Source: Actinomycetota bacterium (lineage in GTDB: Bacteria > Actinomycetota > Actinomycetes > Actinomycetales > Dermatophilaceae). Taken from it: 64,000 nucleotides of DNA. Location of the stretch: positions 1-64,000 of the forward strand of contig JAIUOP010000014.1 of the NCBI GenBank assembly GCA_020161815.1, given 5' to 3'. The notes beneath the pieces are model-generated. The model was not told where the DNA came from and searched no databases. It was given only the letters and a program-made list of their open reading frames with translations. This document shows positions 8,699 through 17,720 of the stretch, one piece after another. The first letter of the stretch is position 1, and each line of letters begins with the position of its first letter. Both the position numbers and the translations under genes were made by a program.

Positions 8699-9946
8699 TC
8701 ACTCGGCGGCGGCCCAGGCCTGACGGATCGAGAGCCGACCCTGCGTCTGGAGGAGCGCCCGGCGATAGAGCCGCTCCGCGACGAGCACGACCGCACCGGC
8801 GGCGAGGATGCTCAGGGCGAGGGCGACGAGGGGCTGCCACACCGGCACGCCCCCCTGGAGGATCCGCATCGGCATGAGCACCGCCGAGAAGAGGGGGACG
8901 AAGGAGAGCACCGTGGCGACCGTGCCCTTGGCGAGGAAGAGCGAGAACCACACGAGCATGAGCATCATCGACAACGGCATGGCGGTCTGCTGCAGGTCCT
9001 CGCTACGCGAGGCCAGGGAGCCCGCGACCGCCCAGAGGCAGGCGAGGAGGAGGAAGCCGACGAGGAAGAAGGCGAGGAACCAGCCGATGCCCTGGGAGAC
9101 CGAGGAGAGGTAGGACTTGTCGGGCGTGAAGGTGAGCCCGATGAGCCCGATCCCGAGGTAGAGGCCCATCTGGCCCAGCGCGAGGACGACATTGCCCAGT
9201 ACCTTGCCGGCGAGCAACTGGCGCACCGGGATCCGAGTCGTGATGATCTCGACGATCCGGCTCGCCTTCTCCTCCACCACACTCCCGGCGAGCATCATCC
9301 CGAAGCCGAGCGAGGCCATGTAGAAGAGGAAGGCGAGGACGAAGGCGACGGCCTTGGCGAAGCCCTGCCGCTCGGCATCCCCGTTGAGGATGTCCACGCC
9401 GAGGGCGGACCCCTGGGTCAGCTGGGACACCGTGGTCCCGGCGGCTGCGGCATTGCGCTCCAGGGTGTCCGTGCGGATCGCGGCCTCGGCCGAGGCCACG
9501 AGCGCGGAGGGGACCTCGTCGCGTGCCGTCACGGTCCAGCCGTTGGGTCCCTCGTGGAACCAGACCGTGTCGTCCTCGTCCCGCACGAGCGCCGTGGCGG
9601 CGGCCTCGTCCGCCACCTCGCGGGTGGTGACGCGCACCTTGTCGTCGACGGCGGAGATCTTCGGGCCGAGCCGGGCGGCGGTGTCGTGGGCTGCCGCAGA
9701 GGTGGTGACGAGGGTGTAGGTCGTCGCCTTGGCGTCGAGGTAGCTCGAGATGCCCATGAACGCGCCGATGATGGCGACGGTGATGACGGTGGAGAAGATG
9801 AACGACTTCTCCATCAGCTTGGCCAGGATCTCGCGCCGGGCGACGATCACCCAGGCCGGCGCCTGCAGGTCGCGGTCGGGCGCGCTCGCGGCACGGCTCG
9901 CGGAACCACTCGAGGAACCGGTCGTCGACGGGGTCACGGAGTTCAT
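8699..9946 (-). CDS. ABC-2-type transporter permease (NatB-like)
   Basis: The 415-residue protein has a cytosolic N-terminus, a first membrane helix (FIFSTVITVAIIGAFMG), a large extracellular domain (about residues 60-210), then about five C-terminal membrane segments. This is the topology of sodium/drug exporters of the NatB/ABC2_membrane_3 group. The sequence EEKASRIVEIITTRIPVRQLLAGK after the domain is the typical coupling loop. The ATPase gene lies directly upstream with an ATGA overlap. The transported substrate is unknown. Confidence 0.88.
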   Translation of the reverse strand: MNSVTPSTTGSSSGSASRAASAPDRDLQAPAWVIVARREILAKLMEKSFIFSTVITVAIIGAFMGISSYLDAKATTYTLVTTSAAAHDTAARLGPKISAVDDKVRVTTREVADEAAATALVRDEDDTVWFHEGPNGWTVTARDEVPSALVASAEAAIRTDTLERNAAAAGTTVSQLTQGSALGVDILNGDAERQGFAKAVAFVLAFLFYMASLGFGMMLAGSVVEEKASRIVEIITTRIPVRQLLAGKVLGNVVLALGQMGLYLGIGLIGLTFTPDKSYLSSVSQGIGWFLAFFLVGFLLLACLWAVAGSLASRSEDLQQTAMPLSMMLMLVWFSLFLAKGTVATVLSFVPLFSAVLMPMRILQGGVPVWQPLVALALSILAAGAVVLVAERLYRRALLQTQGRLSIRQAWAAAE

Positions 9947-10830
9947 GCGGTCACCTCACGGTAGATCTCGGACAGCGGCGGCACGATGCGGGAGAACTCG
10001 AGCACCCGGCCACGGCGCATCGCCTCGGCCAGCAGGGCCTGGTCGGCTCCGGGGACCTCGTCACCGATCTCGAGGAGCGCGGTGCTGCCGTCGACGTCAT
10101 GGACGTGGACACCGGGGAGGTCCCGGACCCAGCCGGCGTCACCGTCGAGCACCAGGCGGTGTCGCGCCGGGCCCTGGTGCCGCAGGTCGTCGGCGCGACC
10201 GTCGGCGACGACCCGGCCGCCGGCGAGGATGACGAGCCGGTCGCAGAGCCGCTCGACGAGGTCGAGCTGGTGCGAGGAGAAGAGGATCGGGATGCCGCGG
10301 GCCTGGTGCTCACGGAGCAGGTCGGCCATCGAGTCGACCGCCGCCGGGTCCAGGCCGGAGAACGGCTCGTCGAGGATGAGGGCGGCCGGGTTGGTCATGA
10401 GGGCGGCGGTGATCTGCACCCGCTGCTGGTTGCCCAGGGAGAGCTTCTCCACCTTGTCGCCGGCCCGGTCGGCCAGGCCGAAGCGCTCGAGGTGCTCCAT
10501 GACGGCCTGCTTCGCCGCATCCGCCGACATGCCGGCCAGCTCACCGAGGTAGACGAGCTGGTCGAGGATCCGCTGCTTGGGGTAGAGCCCCCGCTCCTCG
10601 GGCATGTAGCCCACGGCCCGGCGGTCGGCCGCGGTGATCGGCCGCCCGTCCCAGGTGACGCGGCCGCCGTCGAGCGCGAGCAGCCCCATGATCATTCGCA
10701 TCGTCGTCGTCTTGCCGGCGCCGTTGCCACCGACGAACCCGGTCATCAGGCCGTCGTGCACCGCGAACGACACGTCGTCGACGGCCACCACGTCCCCGAA
10801 CCGCCTGCTCAGTCCCTGCACCTCGATCAT
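9943..10830 (-). CDS. ABC transporter ATP-binding protein (NatA-like)
   Basis: The 295-residue ATPase shows Walker A GGNGAGKTTTMR, signature LSLGNQQRVQ (a variant of LSGGQ), Walker B AALILDEPFSG and the switch His in LFSSHQLDL. The C-terminal DUF4162-type extension is usual for exporter ATPases. ATG 10830 begins MIEVQGLSRRFG, the normal family start; the frame is open ten codons upstream. It is coupled to the permease by an ATGA overlap, so the two form one exporter. Confidence 0.92.
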   Translation of the reverse strand: MIEVQGLSRRFGDVVAVDDVSFAVHDGLMTGFVGGNGAGKTTTMRMIMGLLALDGGRVTWDGRPITAADRRAVGYMPEERGLYPKQRILDQLVYLGELAGMSADAAKQAVMEHLERFGLADRAGDKVEKLSLGNQQRVQITAALMTNPAALILDEPFSGLDPAAVDSMADLLREHQARGIPILFSSHQLDLVERLCDRLVILAGGRVVADGRADDLRHQGPARHRLVLDGDAGWVRDLPGVHVHDVDGSTALLEIGDEVPGADQALLAEAMRRGRVLEFSRIVPPLSEIYREVTA

Positions 10831-10912
10831 GACCACGACGCTAGGTGAGCGGCACGGCATACGGATCAGTCGTGAGGGTGAACCGCGGCCTCCTCCCCCG
10901 GGGGGAGGGAGC

Positions 10913-11629
10913 TCAGCTGGTCAGGCCGTGCTCGAAGGCATAGACGACGAGCTGGACGCGGTCGCGCACCTGGAGCTTGGACAGGCAGTTCGAGACGTGG
11001 GTCTTGATCGTCGCCTCGCCGAGGAAGAGCTCGCGCGCGATCTCGGCGTTGGACAGGCCGCGGGCCACGAGGGTGAGCACCTCGGCCTCGCGCTCGGTGA
11101 GGTGCTCACCGGCAGGAGTCCGTATGCCGTGTGCTCCGTTCCCGGAGCCGGGCTCGCCGTGGGTGGGCCCGTCGGTGGTGGCGGCACCGGCGGTCATGGC
11201 GGCGATGACGCGGCGGGTCACCTCGGGGGCGAGCAGGGCGTGGCCGTCGGCGACGGCCCGGATCGCCTCGAGGAGCTGCTCGGGCCCGGCGTTCTTGAGC
11301 AGGAAGCCGGAGGCGCCGGCGCGCAGGGCGTCGAAGAGGTAGTCGTCGCGGTCGAAGGTGGTGAGGATGACGACCTTGGCCAGTGCCTCGTCGACGACGA
11401 CGCGCGTGGCCTCGATGCCGTCCATGACCGGCATCTGCACGTCCATGAGGATGAGGTCGGGACGGTGCAGGCGGGCGAGCTCCAGGGCTCGGCTGCCGTC
11501 GGCGACCTCGCCCACGACGTCGATGTCGTCCTCGACCGAGAGCATCATCGCGAAGCCGGAGCGGACCAGCTGCTGGTCGTCGACGATGAGCACCCGGATC
11601 GGTCGCGATTCATTCTCCGTGTCGGACAT
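10913..11629 (-). CDS. LuxR/NarL-family response regulator
   Basis: The 238-residue protein has a receiver domain (VLIVDDQQ acidic pocket, phospho-acceptor Asp in LILMDVQMP, Lys in GFLLKNAGP) and a C-terminal LuxR helix-turn-helix (LTEREAEVLTLVARGLSNAEIARELF). The start overlaps the end of the histidine kinase gene by 20 bp, so the kinase is its partner. The position next to the ABC exporter suggests, without proof, that it controls efflux genes. A rare ATA codon appears at 11122 inside the 9-mer motif. Confidence 0.93.
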   Translation of the reverse strand: MSDTENESRPIRVLIVDDQQLVRSGFAMMLSVEDDIDVVGEVADGSRALELARLHRPDLILMDVQMPVMDGIEATRVVVDEALAKVVILTTFDRDDYLFDALRAGASGFLLKNAGPEQLLEAIRAVADGHALLAPEVTRRVIAAMTAGAATTDGPTHGEPGSGNGAHGIRTPAGEHLTEREAEVLTLVARGLSNAEIARELFLGEATIKTHVSNCLSKLQVRDRVQLVVYAFEHGLTS

Positions 11630-13028
11630 GGCTCTCCCCCAATGGAATCCGGACCCTGACACGGTATCCCCCGGTGGCCCTCGGGCCGATGTCGACCAGG
11701 GCTCCCAGGGACTGGGCCCGCTCGCGGATGCCGAGCTGGCCCAGGCCGGAGCCCGAGGTGCCCGGCCGTGGTCGCCCGGCATCGAGCACCTCGACCTCGG
11801 CGTGCGGGGAGGGGCCCTCGGTCCGGACCCGGACGACCAGGCTGGCTCGGGTCGCCGTCGAGTGCCGGGCGACGTTGGCGAGCGCCTCCTGCGCGATGCG
11901 GAAGACGGTCAGGGACACCGGTCCCGGCAGCGCCTCGGCAGCACCCTCCGGGGACTCGACGAGGTCGTAGCTCACGTCGAGGCCGGCAGCCCGGCGGGCC
12001 GCGACCAGGGTCGGCAGGTCGGGTATGTGCGGTTCGGGGGCGCGGTGGCCGGCCTCCGCGGACCCGTCCACGGGCATGGAGCCCTCGATGTCGCGCAGGG
12101 TGCCCAGCAGGCCACGCATCTGGTTCACCGCATCGCGAGAGCTCGCCTCGATCGCCTCCAGGGCACCCGTTGCGGTCGTCGGGTCCTTGGTGAGGACCCG
12201 ACGAGCGGCACCGGCCTGCACCCCGATGACCGAGACGTGGTGGCCGACGACGTCGTGGAGCTCACGGGCGATCCGCAGCCGCTCGTCGAGCACGGCCTGG
12301 CGCTGCAGGGCTGCACTCTGCGAGGTGATGGTCTCGGCCTGCTCGGCCAGGCGGGCACGCTGGCGCGCGCTCCGCCACGAGAACTGGCCGCCTCCGATGG
12401 CGCCGCCGAAGAAGATCAGGTTGATGAGGAAGGTCAGCAGGACCCCGGCGGTCACCGGCGAGAAGGCGCCCCACCGCCGACGACCCTTGATCGAGTCGAG
12501 GATCTCCTGGACCCCGCTGCCGAGGGTGAACTGCCACAGCAACCACCCCGCCATGAAGAGCACGATGCCGCTCACCACGAGCAGCATGAGGCGCCGGTCG
12601 CGAGCCCACGCCACAGCCGAGAACAAGGCGATGAAGTAGGCCACCTGCAGGGTCATCTGCCCCATGACCATCGGCATCGTGACGCCGACGACGAACATGT
12701 GCGTGGCCGCGAGGATCCCGACGGTGAGGGGGTGGCGGCGCCGCCACAGCAGCAGCAGTGCGCCGCTCGCCACCGCCAGCCACTGCCCCCACACCGGGGC
12801 CGTGGTGTCCTCGAAGGCGCCGACGCTGCGGACCAGCTCGAGGGCGAAGAGCCCGACGCCCATGACCGCGGCCACGAGGACCAGGTCGCGCCGCTCCAGC
12901 GGCGGCCGCGGCCTGGTCCACGAGGAGGACAGGCCGAAGAAGTCACCGATCCGGGCGCCCCACCCGCGCCGAGCGGGCGCGGCGGGGTCCTGCGCGGGGT
13001 GAGCACCCGGCATACCGATGGCGACCAT
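11610..13028 (-). CDS. NarL-type sensor histidine kinase
   Basis: The 472-residue protein has about six N-terminal membrane segments (residues 45-210), a HisKA_3 dimerisation box with the phospho-acceptor His in RELHDVVGHHVSVI, and a C-terminal ATPase domain with AQEALANVARHS (N box) and GSGLGQLGIRERAQSLG (G box). The kinase precedes and overlaps the response regulator gene. There is no large extracellular sensor domain, so it probably senses within the membrane, as many cell-envelope-stress kinases do. Confidence 0.92.
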   Translation of the reverse strand: MVAIGMPGAHPAQDPAAPARRGWGARIGDFFGLSSSWTRPRPPLERRDLVLVAAVMGVGLFALELVRSVGAFEDTTAPVWGQWLAVASGALLLLWRRRHPLTVGILAATHMFVVGVTMPMVMGQMTLQVAYFIALFSAVAWARDRRLMLLVVSGIVLFMAGWLLWQFTLGSGVQEILDSIKGRRRWGAFSPVTAGVLLTFLINLIFFGGAIGGGQFSWRSARQRARLAEQAETITSQSAALQRQAVLDERLRIARELHDVVGHHVSVIGVQAGAARRVLTKDPTTATGALEAIEASSRDAVNQMRGLLGTLRDIEGSMPVDGSAEAGHRAPEPHIPDLPTLVAARRAAGLDVSYDLVESPEGAAEALPGPVSLTVFRIAQEALANVARHSTATRASLVVRVRTEGPSPHAEVEVLDAGRPRPGTSGSGLGQLGIRERAQSLGALVDIGPRATGGYRVRVRIPLGESHVRHGE

Positions 13029-13101
13029 GGAACTCAGCCTAGGGACGGAGGGTGCGGCCCCGGATCCCCCGCGAGGTGGAAGCCCCCTCCCCCGTCCCCC
13101 T

Positions 13102-13158
13102 CCCCCGATTCGAGGTATTACCGCGCGGATGTCCGGGCGGTCATACCTCGAATCAGCG
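13102..13158. repeat. Long palindromic repeat, copy 2 (probable terminator)
   Basis: The left arm repeats CCCCCGATTCGAGGTATTAC from copy 1 exactly (13102-13121) and continues CGCGCGG. The right arm CCGGGCGGTCATACCTCGAATC is its diverged complement. The right arm runs into the serS stop codon (13153-13155). Both copies sit immediately 3' of a minus-strand gene, which supports a terminator role, while the conserved arm sequence marks a repeat family. Confidence 0.8.
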
Positions 13159-14433
13159 GGCGGGGCGGAGGACGTCGAGACCGACGCCGGCGCGCAGCGC
13201 CTCGGGGACGACCACTGACCCGTCGGCCTGCTGGTGGTTCTCGAGGATCGCGACGAGCCAGCGGGTGGTCGACAGCGTGCCGTTGAGGGTGGCGGCGATC
13301 TCGTTGCCCGTGCCCGTCGCCGACTCCCTCTTGAAGCGGGTGTTCAACCGGCGCGCCTGGAAGGTCGTGCAGTTCGAGGTCGAGGTGATCTCGCGATACT
13401 TGCCCTGCGTCGGCACCCACGCCTCGCAGTCGAACTTGCGCGCGGCCGGGCCGCCGAGGTCACCGGCGGCGACGTCGATGACGCGGTAGGGCAGCTCCAT
13501 GAGGTCGATCATCTCCCGCTCCATCGCGAGCAAGGCGCGGTGCTGCTCCTGCGCGTCCTCGGGGCGGCAGTAGACGAACATCTCGATCTTGTTGAACTGG
13601 TGCACGCGGATGATGCCTCGGGTGTCCTTGCCATAGGACCCGGCCTCGCGGCGATAGCAGCTGGACTGACCGGCATAGCGGATCGGGCCGGCGGAGAAGT
13701 CGACGATCTCGCCCGCGTGGTAGCCGGCGAGCGCGACCTCCGAGGTGCCGGTGAGGAAGAGGTCGTCGGCGGGCAGGTGGTAGACCTCGTCGAGGTGGTT
13801 GTCGATGAAGCCGGCGCCGGCCATGGTCGCGCGGTTGACCAGGGTCGGGGTGATCATGGGGGTGAAGCCGGCCGCGATGGCGCGCTGCATCGCGAGGTGG
13901 AGCATCGCCATCTCCAGGCGCGCGCCCACGCCCTTGAGGAAGTAGAAGCGGGCGCCGGCGACCTTGGCACCACGGTCCATGTCGATCGCGTCGAGGCCTT
14001 GCGCGAGCTCGAGGTGGTCCTTGGGCTCGAAGCCCTCGGCGGCAAAGTCCCGTGGGGTGCCGACCGTCTCGAGCACGACGAAGTCGTCCTCACCGCCGGC
14101 GGGCACGCCCTCCTCGACGACATTGCCGATGCGCGTCATGAGGGTGTCGAGCTCGGCCTGGGCGGCCCCGGCGGCGGCGTCGAGCTCCTTGACGCGGGCG
14201 GCCAGGTCCTTGACGCGCCCGAGGATGGCCTGCTTCTCCTCGCCCTGGGCGCGGGCGACGTCCTTGCCGATCGCCTTCTGCTCGGCGCGGGCCTGCTCGA
14301 ACTCGGTGAGGCTGGCGCGGCGCGACTCGTCGGCGGCGAGGATCTGGTCGACGACCGACTCGTCCTCACCACGGACGCGCTGGCTCGCCTTGACGAGGTC
14401 GGGGTTGTCGCGCAGGAGCTTGATGTCGATCAC
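13153..14433 (-). CDS. serS: Serine--tRNA ligase
   Basis: The 426-residue class II synthetase charges tRNA-Ser. It starts [15 protein letters not shown], has the long N-terminal antiparallel coiled coil (about residues 30-105) that grips the tRNA variable arm, then the catalytic core: [13 protein letters not shown], motif 2 in [27 protein letters not shown] and motif 3 as [18 protein letters not shown]. The length is normal. The stop codon lies inside a palindromic repeat. No tRNA gene is adjacent. Confidence 0.97.
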   Translation of the reverse strand: MIDIKLLRDNPDLVKASQRVRGEDESVVDQILAADESRRASLTEFEQARAEQKAIGKDVARAQGEEKQAILGRVKDLAARVKELDAAAGAAQAELDTLMTRIGNVVEEGVPAGGEDDFVVLETVGTPRDFAAEGFEPKDHLELAQGLDAIDMDRGAKVAGARFYFLKGVGARLEMAMLHLAMQRAIAAGFTPMITPTLVNRATMAGAGFIDNHLDEVYHLPADDLFLTGTSEVALAGYHAGEIVDFSAGPIRYAGQSSCYRREAGSYGKDTRGIIRVHQFNKIEMFVYCRPEDAQEQHRALLAMEREMIDLMELPYRVIDVAAGDLGGPAARKFDCEAWVPTQGKYREITSTSNCTTFQARRLNTRFKRESATGTGNEIAATLNGTLSTTRWLVAILENHQQADGSVVVPEALRAGVGLDVLRPAR

Positions 14434-14493
14434 GGGCCAAGTCTACGAATCCCGCGCGTGCCCTTCCCCCGGGTTTGTGCGAAGCGCGGCCGG

Positions 14494-15123
14494 TCAGGCG
14501 AGGAGGAGGGTGACGGCGAGGACGATCATCATCGCGCCACCGATCGCACTCATGGCCGCCAGCCGCCCGGGCGAGCGCGCGAACCAGGCGCGCGCCGTGC
14601 CCGCCGCGAGCGCGAAGGCGCCGTCGCTGATGATCGCGATCACGGCGAAGACCATCCCGAGGATCAGCATCTGGAGCCCGATGCGCCCGGCTGCGCGGTC
14701 AACGAACTGCGGCAGCAGCGCCGCGAAGAAGACGATCGTCTTGGGGTTGGTAAGGCCCACGAGGTAGCCGTCCCGCAGCGCGTGCAACGAGGGCGTGCCC
14801 GGCGGCAGGTCGGTCTCGAGCGCGGCGGCGGCCGCTCGCCGCTGGACGATCGTGCGGGCGCCGAGGTAGGCCAGGTAGCCCGCTCCCACCACTTTCAACA
14901 CCAGGTATGCCGTGGGGCTGGCCGCCAGCACCGGCCCCAGTCCCAGCGCCAACCCGGCGATCTGGGTGAGCAGGCCGGCCGCGTTGCCGACGACGGTGAG
15001 CAGGGCGGCGCGACGGCCCGCGGCGAGGGCTCGACCAATGGTGAAGAGCAGGCTCGGCCCGGGGATGAGCACGATGATGACGGCCGCGACCACGAAGCCG
15101 AGCAGGTGAGTGGTCGAGGGCAC
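14494..15123 (-). CDS. LysE/RhtB-family amino-acid exporter
   Basis: The 209-residue integral membrane protein has about six hydrophobic segments and the family signature at the N-terminus: VIIVLIPGPSLLFTIGRALAAGRRAALLTVVGNAAG. GTG 15123 begins PSTTHLLGF, and the first helix follows at the usual distance; the longer upstream frame has no membrane-protein character. RhtB-type members export amino acids such as homoserine or threonine; the substrate here is unknown. A second LysE-type gene with its own regulator is at 38567. Confidence 0.85.
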   Translation of the reverse strand: MPSTTHLLGFVVAAVIIVLIPGPSLLFTIGRALAAGRRAALLTVVGNAAGLLTQIAGLALGLGPVLAASPTAYLVLKVVGAGYLAYLGARTIVQRRAAAAALETDLPPGTPSLHALRDGYLVGLTNPKTIVFFAALLPQFVDRAAGRIGLQMLILGMVFAVIAIISDGAFALAAGTARAWFARSPGRLAAMSAIGGAMMIVLAVTLLLA

Positions 15124-15203
15124 CCCGCGAAGTGTGCCACCCCGCGCCGCGCGGCGCTGGCAGGGCCTGTGGATATCCGGATGCTGATGCCGCCAGACCA
15201 CCC

Positions 15204-15231
15204 TATCGTCGGTGGTATCACCAGCGATACC
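15204..15231. promoter_or_regulatory. Operator-like inverted repeat of the toxin-antitoxin operon
   Basis: Two nested palindromes are present: GGTATC-N6-GATACC (15214-15231), and the larger TATCG-N16-CGATA (15204-15229) with pairing in between. They lie 15 bp before the antitoxin ATG at 15246, where ribbon-helix-helix antitoxins normally bind to repress their own operon. Binding is inferred from position and symmetry. Confidence 0.6.
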
Positions 15232-15245
15232 ATGGAGGAGTGGCC

Positions 15246-15443
15246 ATGACCCTTCGACTGTCCGAGGACGAGACTCGGCAACTGCGCGACCGTGCCGAGC
15301 GCGAGGGTCGTTCGATGCAGGACGTCGCCAAGAGTGCGATCCGCGACTACATCGACCGCGCTGATCGGCGCGAGTCCCTGGAGGAGGTGCTGGCCACTGA
15401 GCTCCCGCGCTATGCGGACGCGCTCGAGCGGCTGGGCCAGTGA
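15246..15443 (+). CDS. Ribbon-helix-helix antitoxin
   Basis: This 65-residue protein opens with a short beta strand (MTLRLSEDE) followed by two helices (TRQLRDRAEREG and SMQDVAKSAIRDYIDR), the CopG/RHH DNA-binding fold, and a C-terminal tail likely to wrap the toxin. GAGGAG at 15235-15240 serves as the ribosome site. The stop overlaps the toxin start as GTGA, the classic type II toxin-antitoxin layout with antitoxin first. An RHH antitoxin paired with a Doc toxin, rather than a Phd-type one, is seen in actinobacteria. Confidence 0.85.
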   Translation: MTLRLSEDETRQLRDRAEREGRSMQDVAKSAIRDYIDRADRRESLEEVLATELPRYADALERLGQ

Positions 15444-15814
15444 GCATCCGCCACCTGACGCTGGAGGACATCCTCCGCGTCGCTGAGGTGACCCTGGGAC
15501 AGGTCGAGGTGAGGGACATCGGCCTCCTGGAATCAGCGGTGTCGCGTCCGCGCACGACTGTCTTCGGTGCGGACGCCTACCCCACTCTCGGCCTCAAGGT
15601 GGCAGCGCTCGTGCATTCGATCGCCCGCAACCACGCCCTTGTCGACGGCAACAAGCGACTTGCCCTAGCCGCCGCCATCGCCTTCTTCGGTGTCAATGGT
15701 TGGCGCCTGACACTGACCAATGACGAGGCCTACGACCTCATCATCGAGGTGGCGACGGGAGCTCTGGATGACGTGCCCGCGATCGCGGAGCGGCTGAGCG
15801 TGCGTGAACGCTGA
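15440..15814 (+). CDS. doc: Doc-type (Fic-fold) toxin, death-on-curing family
   Basis: The 124-residue protein has the Fic/Doc active-site loop as HALVDGNKRLA (family HxFx(D/N)GNKR), preceded by the helix VAALVHSIARN. Doc enzymes phosphorylate elongation factor EF-Tu and stop translation; the RHH partner upstream neutralises it. The GTG start overlaps the antitoxin stop. Length and the intact catalytic His, Asp, Asn, Lys and Arg indicate a functional toxin. The usual aromatic after H-x is replaced by Leu. Confidence 0.9.
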   Translation: MSIRHLTLEDILRVAEVTLGQVEVRDIGLLESAVSRPRTTVFGADAYPTLGLKVAALVHSIARNHALVDGNKRLALAAAIAFFGVNGWRLTLTNDEAYDLIIEVATGALDDVPAIAERLSVRER

Positions 15815-15889
15815 CGTACGGTTGGTGACGAGAGGAGCCCTGCGGAGCCCGGGGAGCCCCGGGAGCACCGGAGAGCGTGGAGTCCTCGG

Positions 15890-16420
15890 TCAGGAGGGGT
15901 CGGAGCGTACGTCCCAGAGGTGATGGGCCAGGTCGTGCAGGCCATACTGGCTCAGGGTGAGCACGGTGAAGCGAGAGCCGTTGGAGCGGACGCCGGTGCA
16001 CTCCCAGGCCGCACCCTCGACGGAAGCCAGCACCGCGGCATACGACTGCGCCGCCTCGGCGACCTCGGTGGCGACGGTGGCGGGGTCCTGGCCGGCGTAG
16101 TCGTCCTCGATCGCGGTGAGGTCCTGGTCCCAGTTCGTGAAGGTGGGGCTGTCCTCGTCGAGCATGAGGCGGGTGCGGTCGGCGAAGAGGCGACAGACGT
16201 CGCGGACGTGGGCGGCGTACTCCAACGGCGACCAGGTGGCCGGCTCGGGTCGCTCGCGCACATCGGGTCGGGTGAGGACCTGCGCCCACGGACTAGTCAG
16301 CACCTCGACCGATCCCGGCAGGAGCTCGGCCACGACGGTCGAGGCCTCGAAGCCGCAGTCCGGACACGCCCGCTCGAGGGTCCAGGTCCAGTCCTTGTCA
16401 TCGGGGACGATCGCGCTCAT
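15890..16420 (-). CDS. DinB-superfamily protein (mycothiol-enzyme type)
   Basis: The 176-residue protein starts WTWTLERACPDCGFEAS, and has WSPLEYAAHVRDVC in the middle and YGLHDLAHHLWDV near the end. The three His residues in those positions are the metal ligands of DinB/MDMPI four-helix-bundle proteins. Relatives use mycothiol or other thiols as cofactor in actinobacteria; the reaction here is unknown. ATG 16420 is chosen because homology starts there. Confidence 0.75.
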   Translation of the reverse strand: MSAIVPDDKDWTWTLERACPDCGFEASTVVAELLPGSVEVLTSPWAQVLTRPDVRERPEPATWSPLEYAAHVRDVCRLFADRTRLMLDEDSPTFTNWDQDLTAIEDDYAGQDPATVATEVAEAAQSYAAVLASVEGAAWECTGVRSNGSRFTVLTLSQYGLHDLAHHLWDVRSDPS

Positions 16421-16487
16421 GAACCGAAGAGTACGGCCGAGCCGGGGATGGCCCTGCTGCGAGGCCGGCGTGCGATAGCGTGCCCGC

Positions 16488-17669
16488 GTGGAGCAGGAGT
16501 GGCTGAAGGTCCTCGCGATCGTCGTCGGGATCATCGCGATCGCCCTGCTCATCACCGTCGCCCTGGCCATCCGCTCCGACCGAAGGGCGGAGTCCGGGCG
16601 GCATGCCAAGGCCCGACCACCGCGTGACGCCTTCCGCCAGGTCGAGGAGCCCCCACCGCCGAAGAAGCGCGCCGCGGTCATCGTCAACCCGACGAAGATC
16701 GAGTCGATGGAGGCCCTCCGCGCGCGCCTCGACGCCGCCATGACGGCTCAGGACTGGCAGGAGCCACTCGTCATGGAGACCACGGCAGAGGACCCCGGGC
16801 TCGGCCAGACCCGGGCCGCGCTGTCCGAGGGCGTCGACCTGGTCTGTGCCATGGGCGGCGACGGGACCGTGCGCGCCGTGGCGCAGGCCCTCACCGGCAG
16901 CACGACCCCCATGGGCCTGCTGCCCGCCGGAACCGGGAACCTGCTCGCGCGGAACCTGTTGGTGCCGATGGACTCGATCGAGGACGCCGTGGTCGTCGCG
17001 ACCGGGGGACGCAACCGGCACATCGACGTCGGCTGGATCACGCTCGACCCGACTGACGTACCCCCGACTGAGGGCCACGACAAGCCGGACGAGGAGCCGG
17101 GCGAGGGCGCCGGCAGCCCGAACCCCGGACCGGAGCGCCAGGCCTTCCTCGTCATGGCCGGCATCGGTTTCGACGCGCACGTCATGGAGGCGACGAGCGA
17201 GGAGTTCAAGGCACGGGTGGGCGTCGCGGCCTACTTCGCCCAGGGGGCCAAGCACATCTTCCGGCCGCGCTTCACGACCACCCTCGTCATGGACGGCGGG
17301 GCGCCGGTCACGTGCAAGGCCCGGACCATCCTCGCGGGCAACTGTGGACGCCTCACCGGGGGCATCCAGCTCATGCCCGATGCCGTCGTCGACGACGGCG
17401 AGCTCAACGTCGTCGCCATCACCGCCAAGGGCATCTACGGCCTCGCCGGGGCGGCGACCCACATCCTCGCGCGCAAGCCCGAGAGCCACGCCCAGCTCGA
17501 CCGGTGGACCGCGCGCACCCTCGAGGTCACCGTCGAGGACCCGCAGAAGGTCGAGATCGACGGCGACGTCATCGGCGAGGCCCGGCACGCGCTCATCGAG
17601 GTCGAGCCGCGCAGCCTCGTCGTGCGGGTCTCGACGGCCGTGCCGGCGACCCCCACGCTCATCGACTGA
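16488..17669 (+). CDS. Diacylglycerol/sphingosine-kinase-like lipid kinase
   Basis: The 393-residue GTG-started protein has an N-terminal membrane helix (VLAIVVGIIAIALLITVALAI), then a DAGK catalytic domain: AAVIVNPTK, CAMGGDGTVRAVAQAL (nucleotide-binding GGDGT) and LLPAGTGNLLARNL. The C-terminal beta sandwich ends in EIDGDVIGEARHALIEVEP. It should phosphorylate a lipid hydroxyl at the cytosolic membrane face, recycling diacylglycerol. A Pro/Glu/Gly-rich insertion (about residues 190-215) interrupts the domain and may be disordered. Confidence 0.88.
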   Translation: MEQEWLKVLAIVVGIIAIALLITVALAIRSDRRAESGRHAKARPPRDAFRQVEEPPPPKKRAAVIVNPTKIESMEALRARLDAAMTAQDWQEPLVMETTAEDPGLGQTRAALSEGVDLVCAMGGDGTVRAVAQALTGSTTPMGLLPAGTGNLLARNLLVPMDSIEDAVVVATGGRNRHIDVGWITLDPTDVPPTEGHDKPDEEPGEGAGSPNPGPERQAFLVMAGIGFDAHVMEATSEEFKARVGVAAYFAQGAKHIFRPRFTTTLVMDGGAPVTCKARTILAGNCGRLTGGIQLMPDAVVDDGELNVVAITAKGIYGLAGAATHILARKPESHAQLDRWTARTLEVTVEDPQKVEIDGDVIGEARHALIEVEPRSLVVRVSTAVPATPTLID

Positions 17670-17720
17670 CTCGCCGGCCGCCTCGGGTCGCCGTCACCCG
17701 ACGCCCGCGGAGCCCGCTCC

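Noticed and set aside
8369-9964. Plus-strand open frame across the HAD and ABC permease genes
   Set aside because: The real genes on the minus strand carry clear motifs; this frame is charged low-complexity sequence produced by their third positions.
13029-14500. tRNA gene next to serS
   Set aside because: I found no cloverleaf-like sequence or 3' CCA-type end in the flanks; none was found elsewhere in the window.
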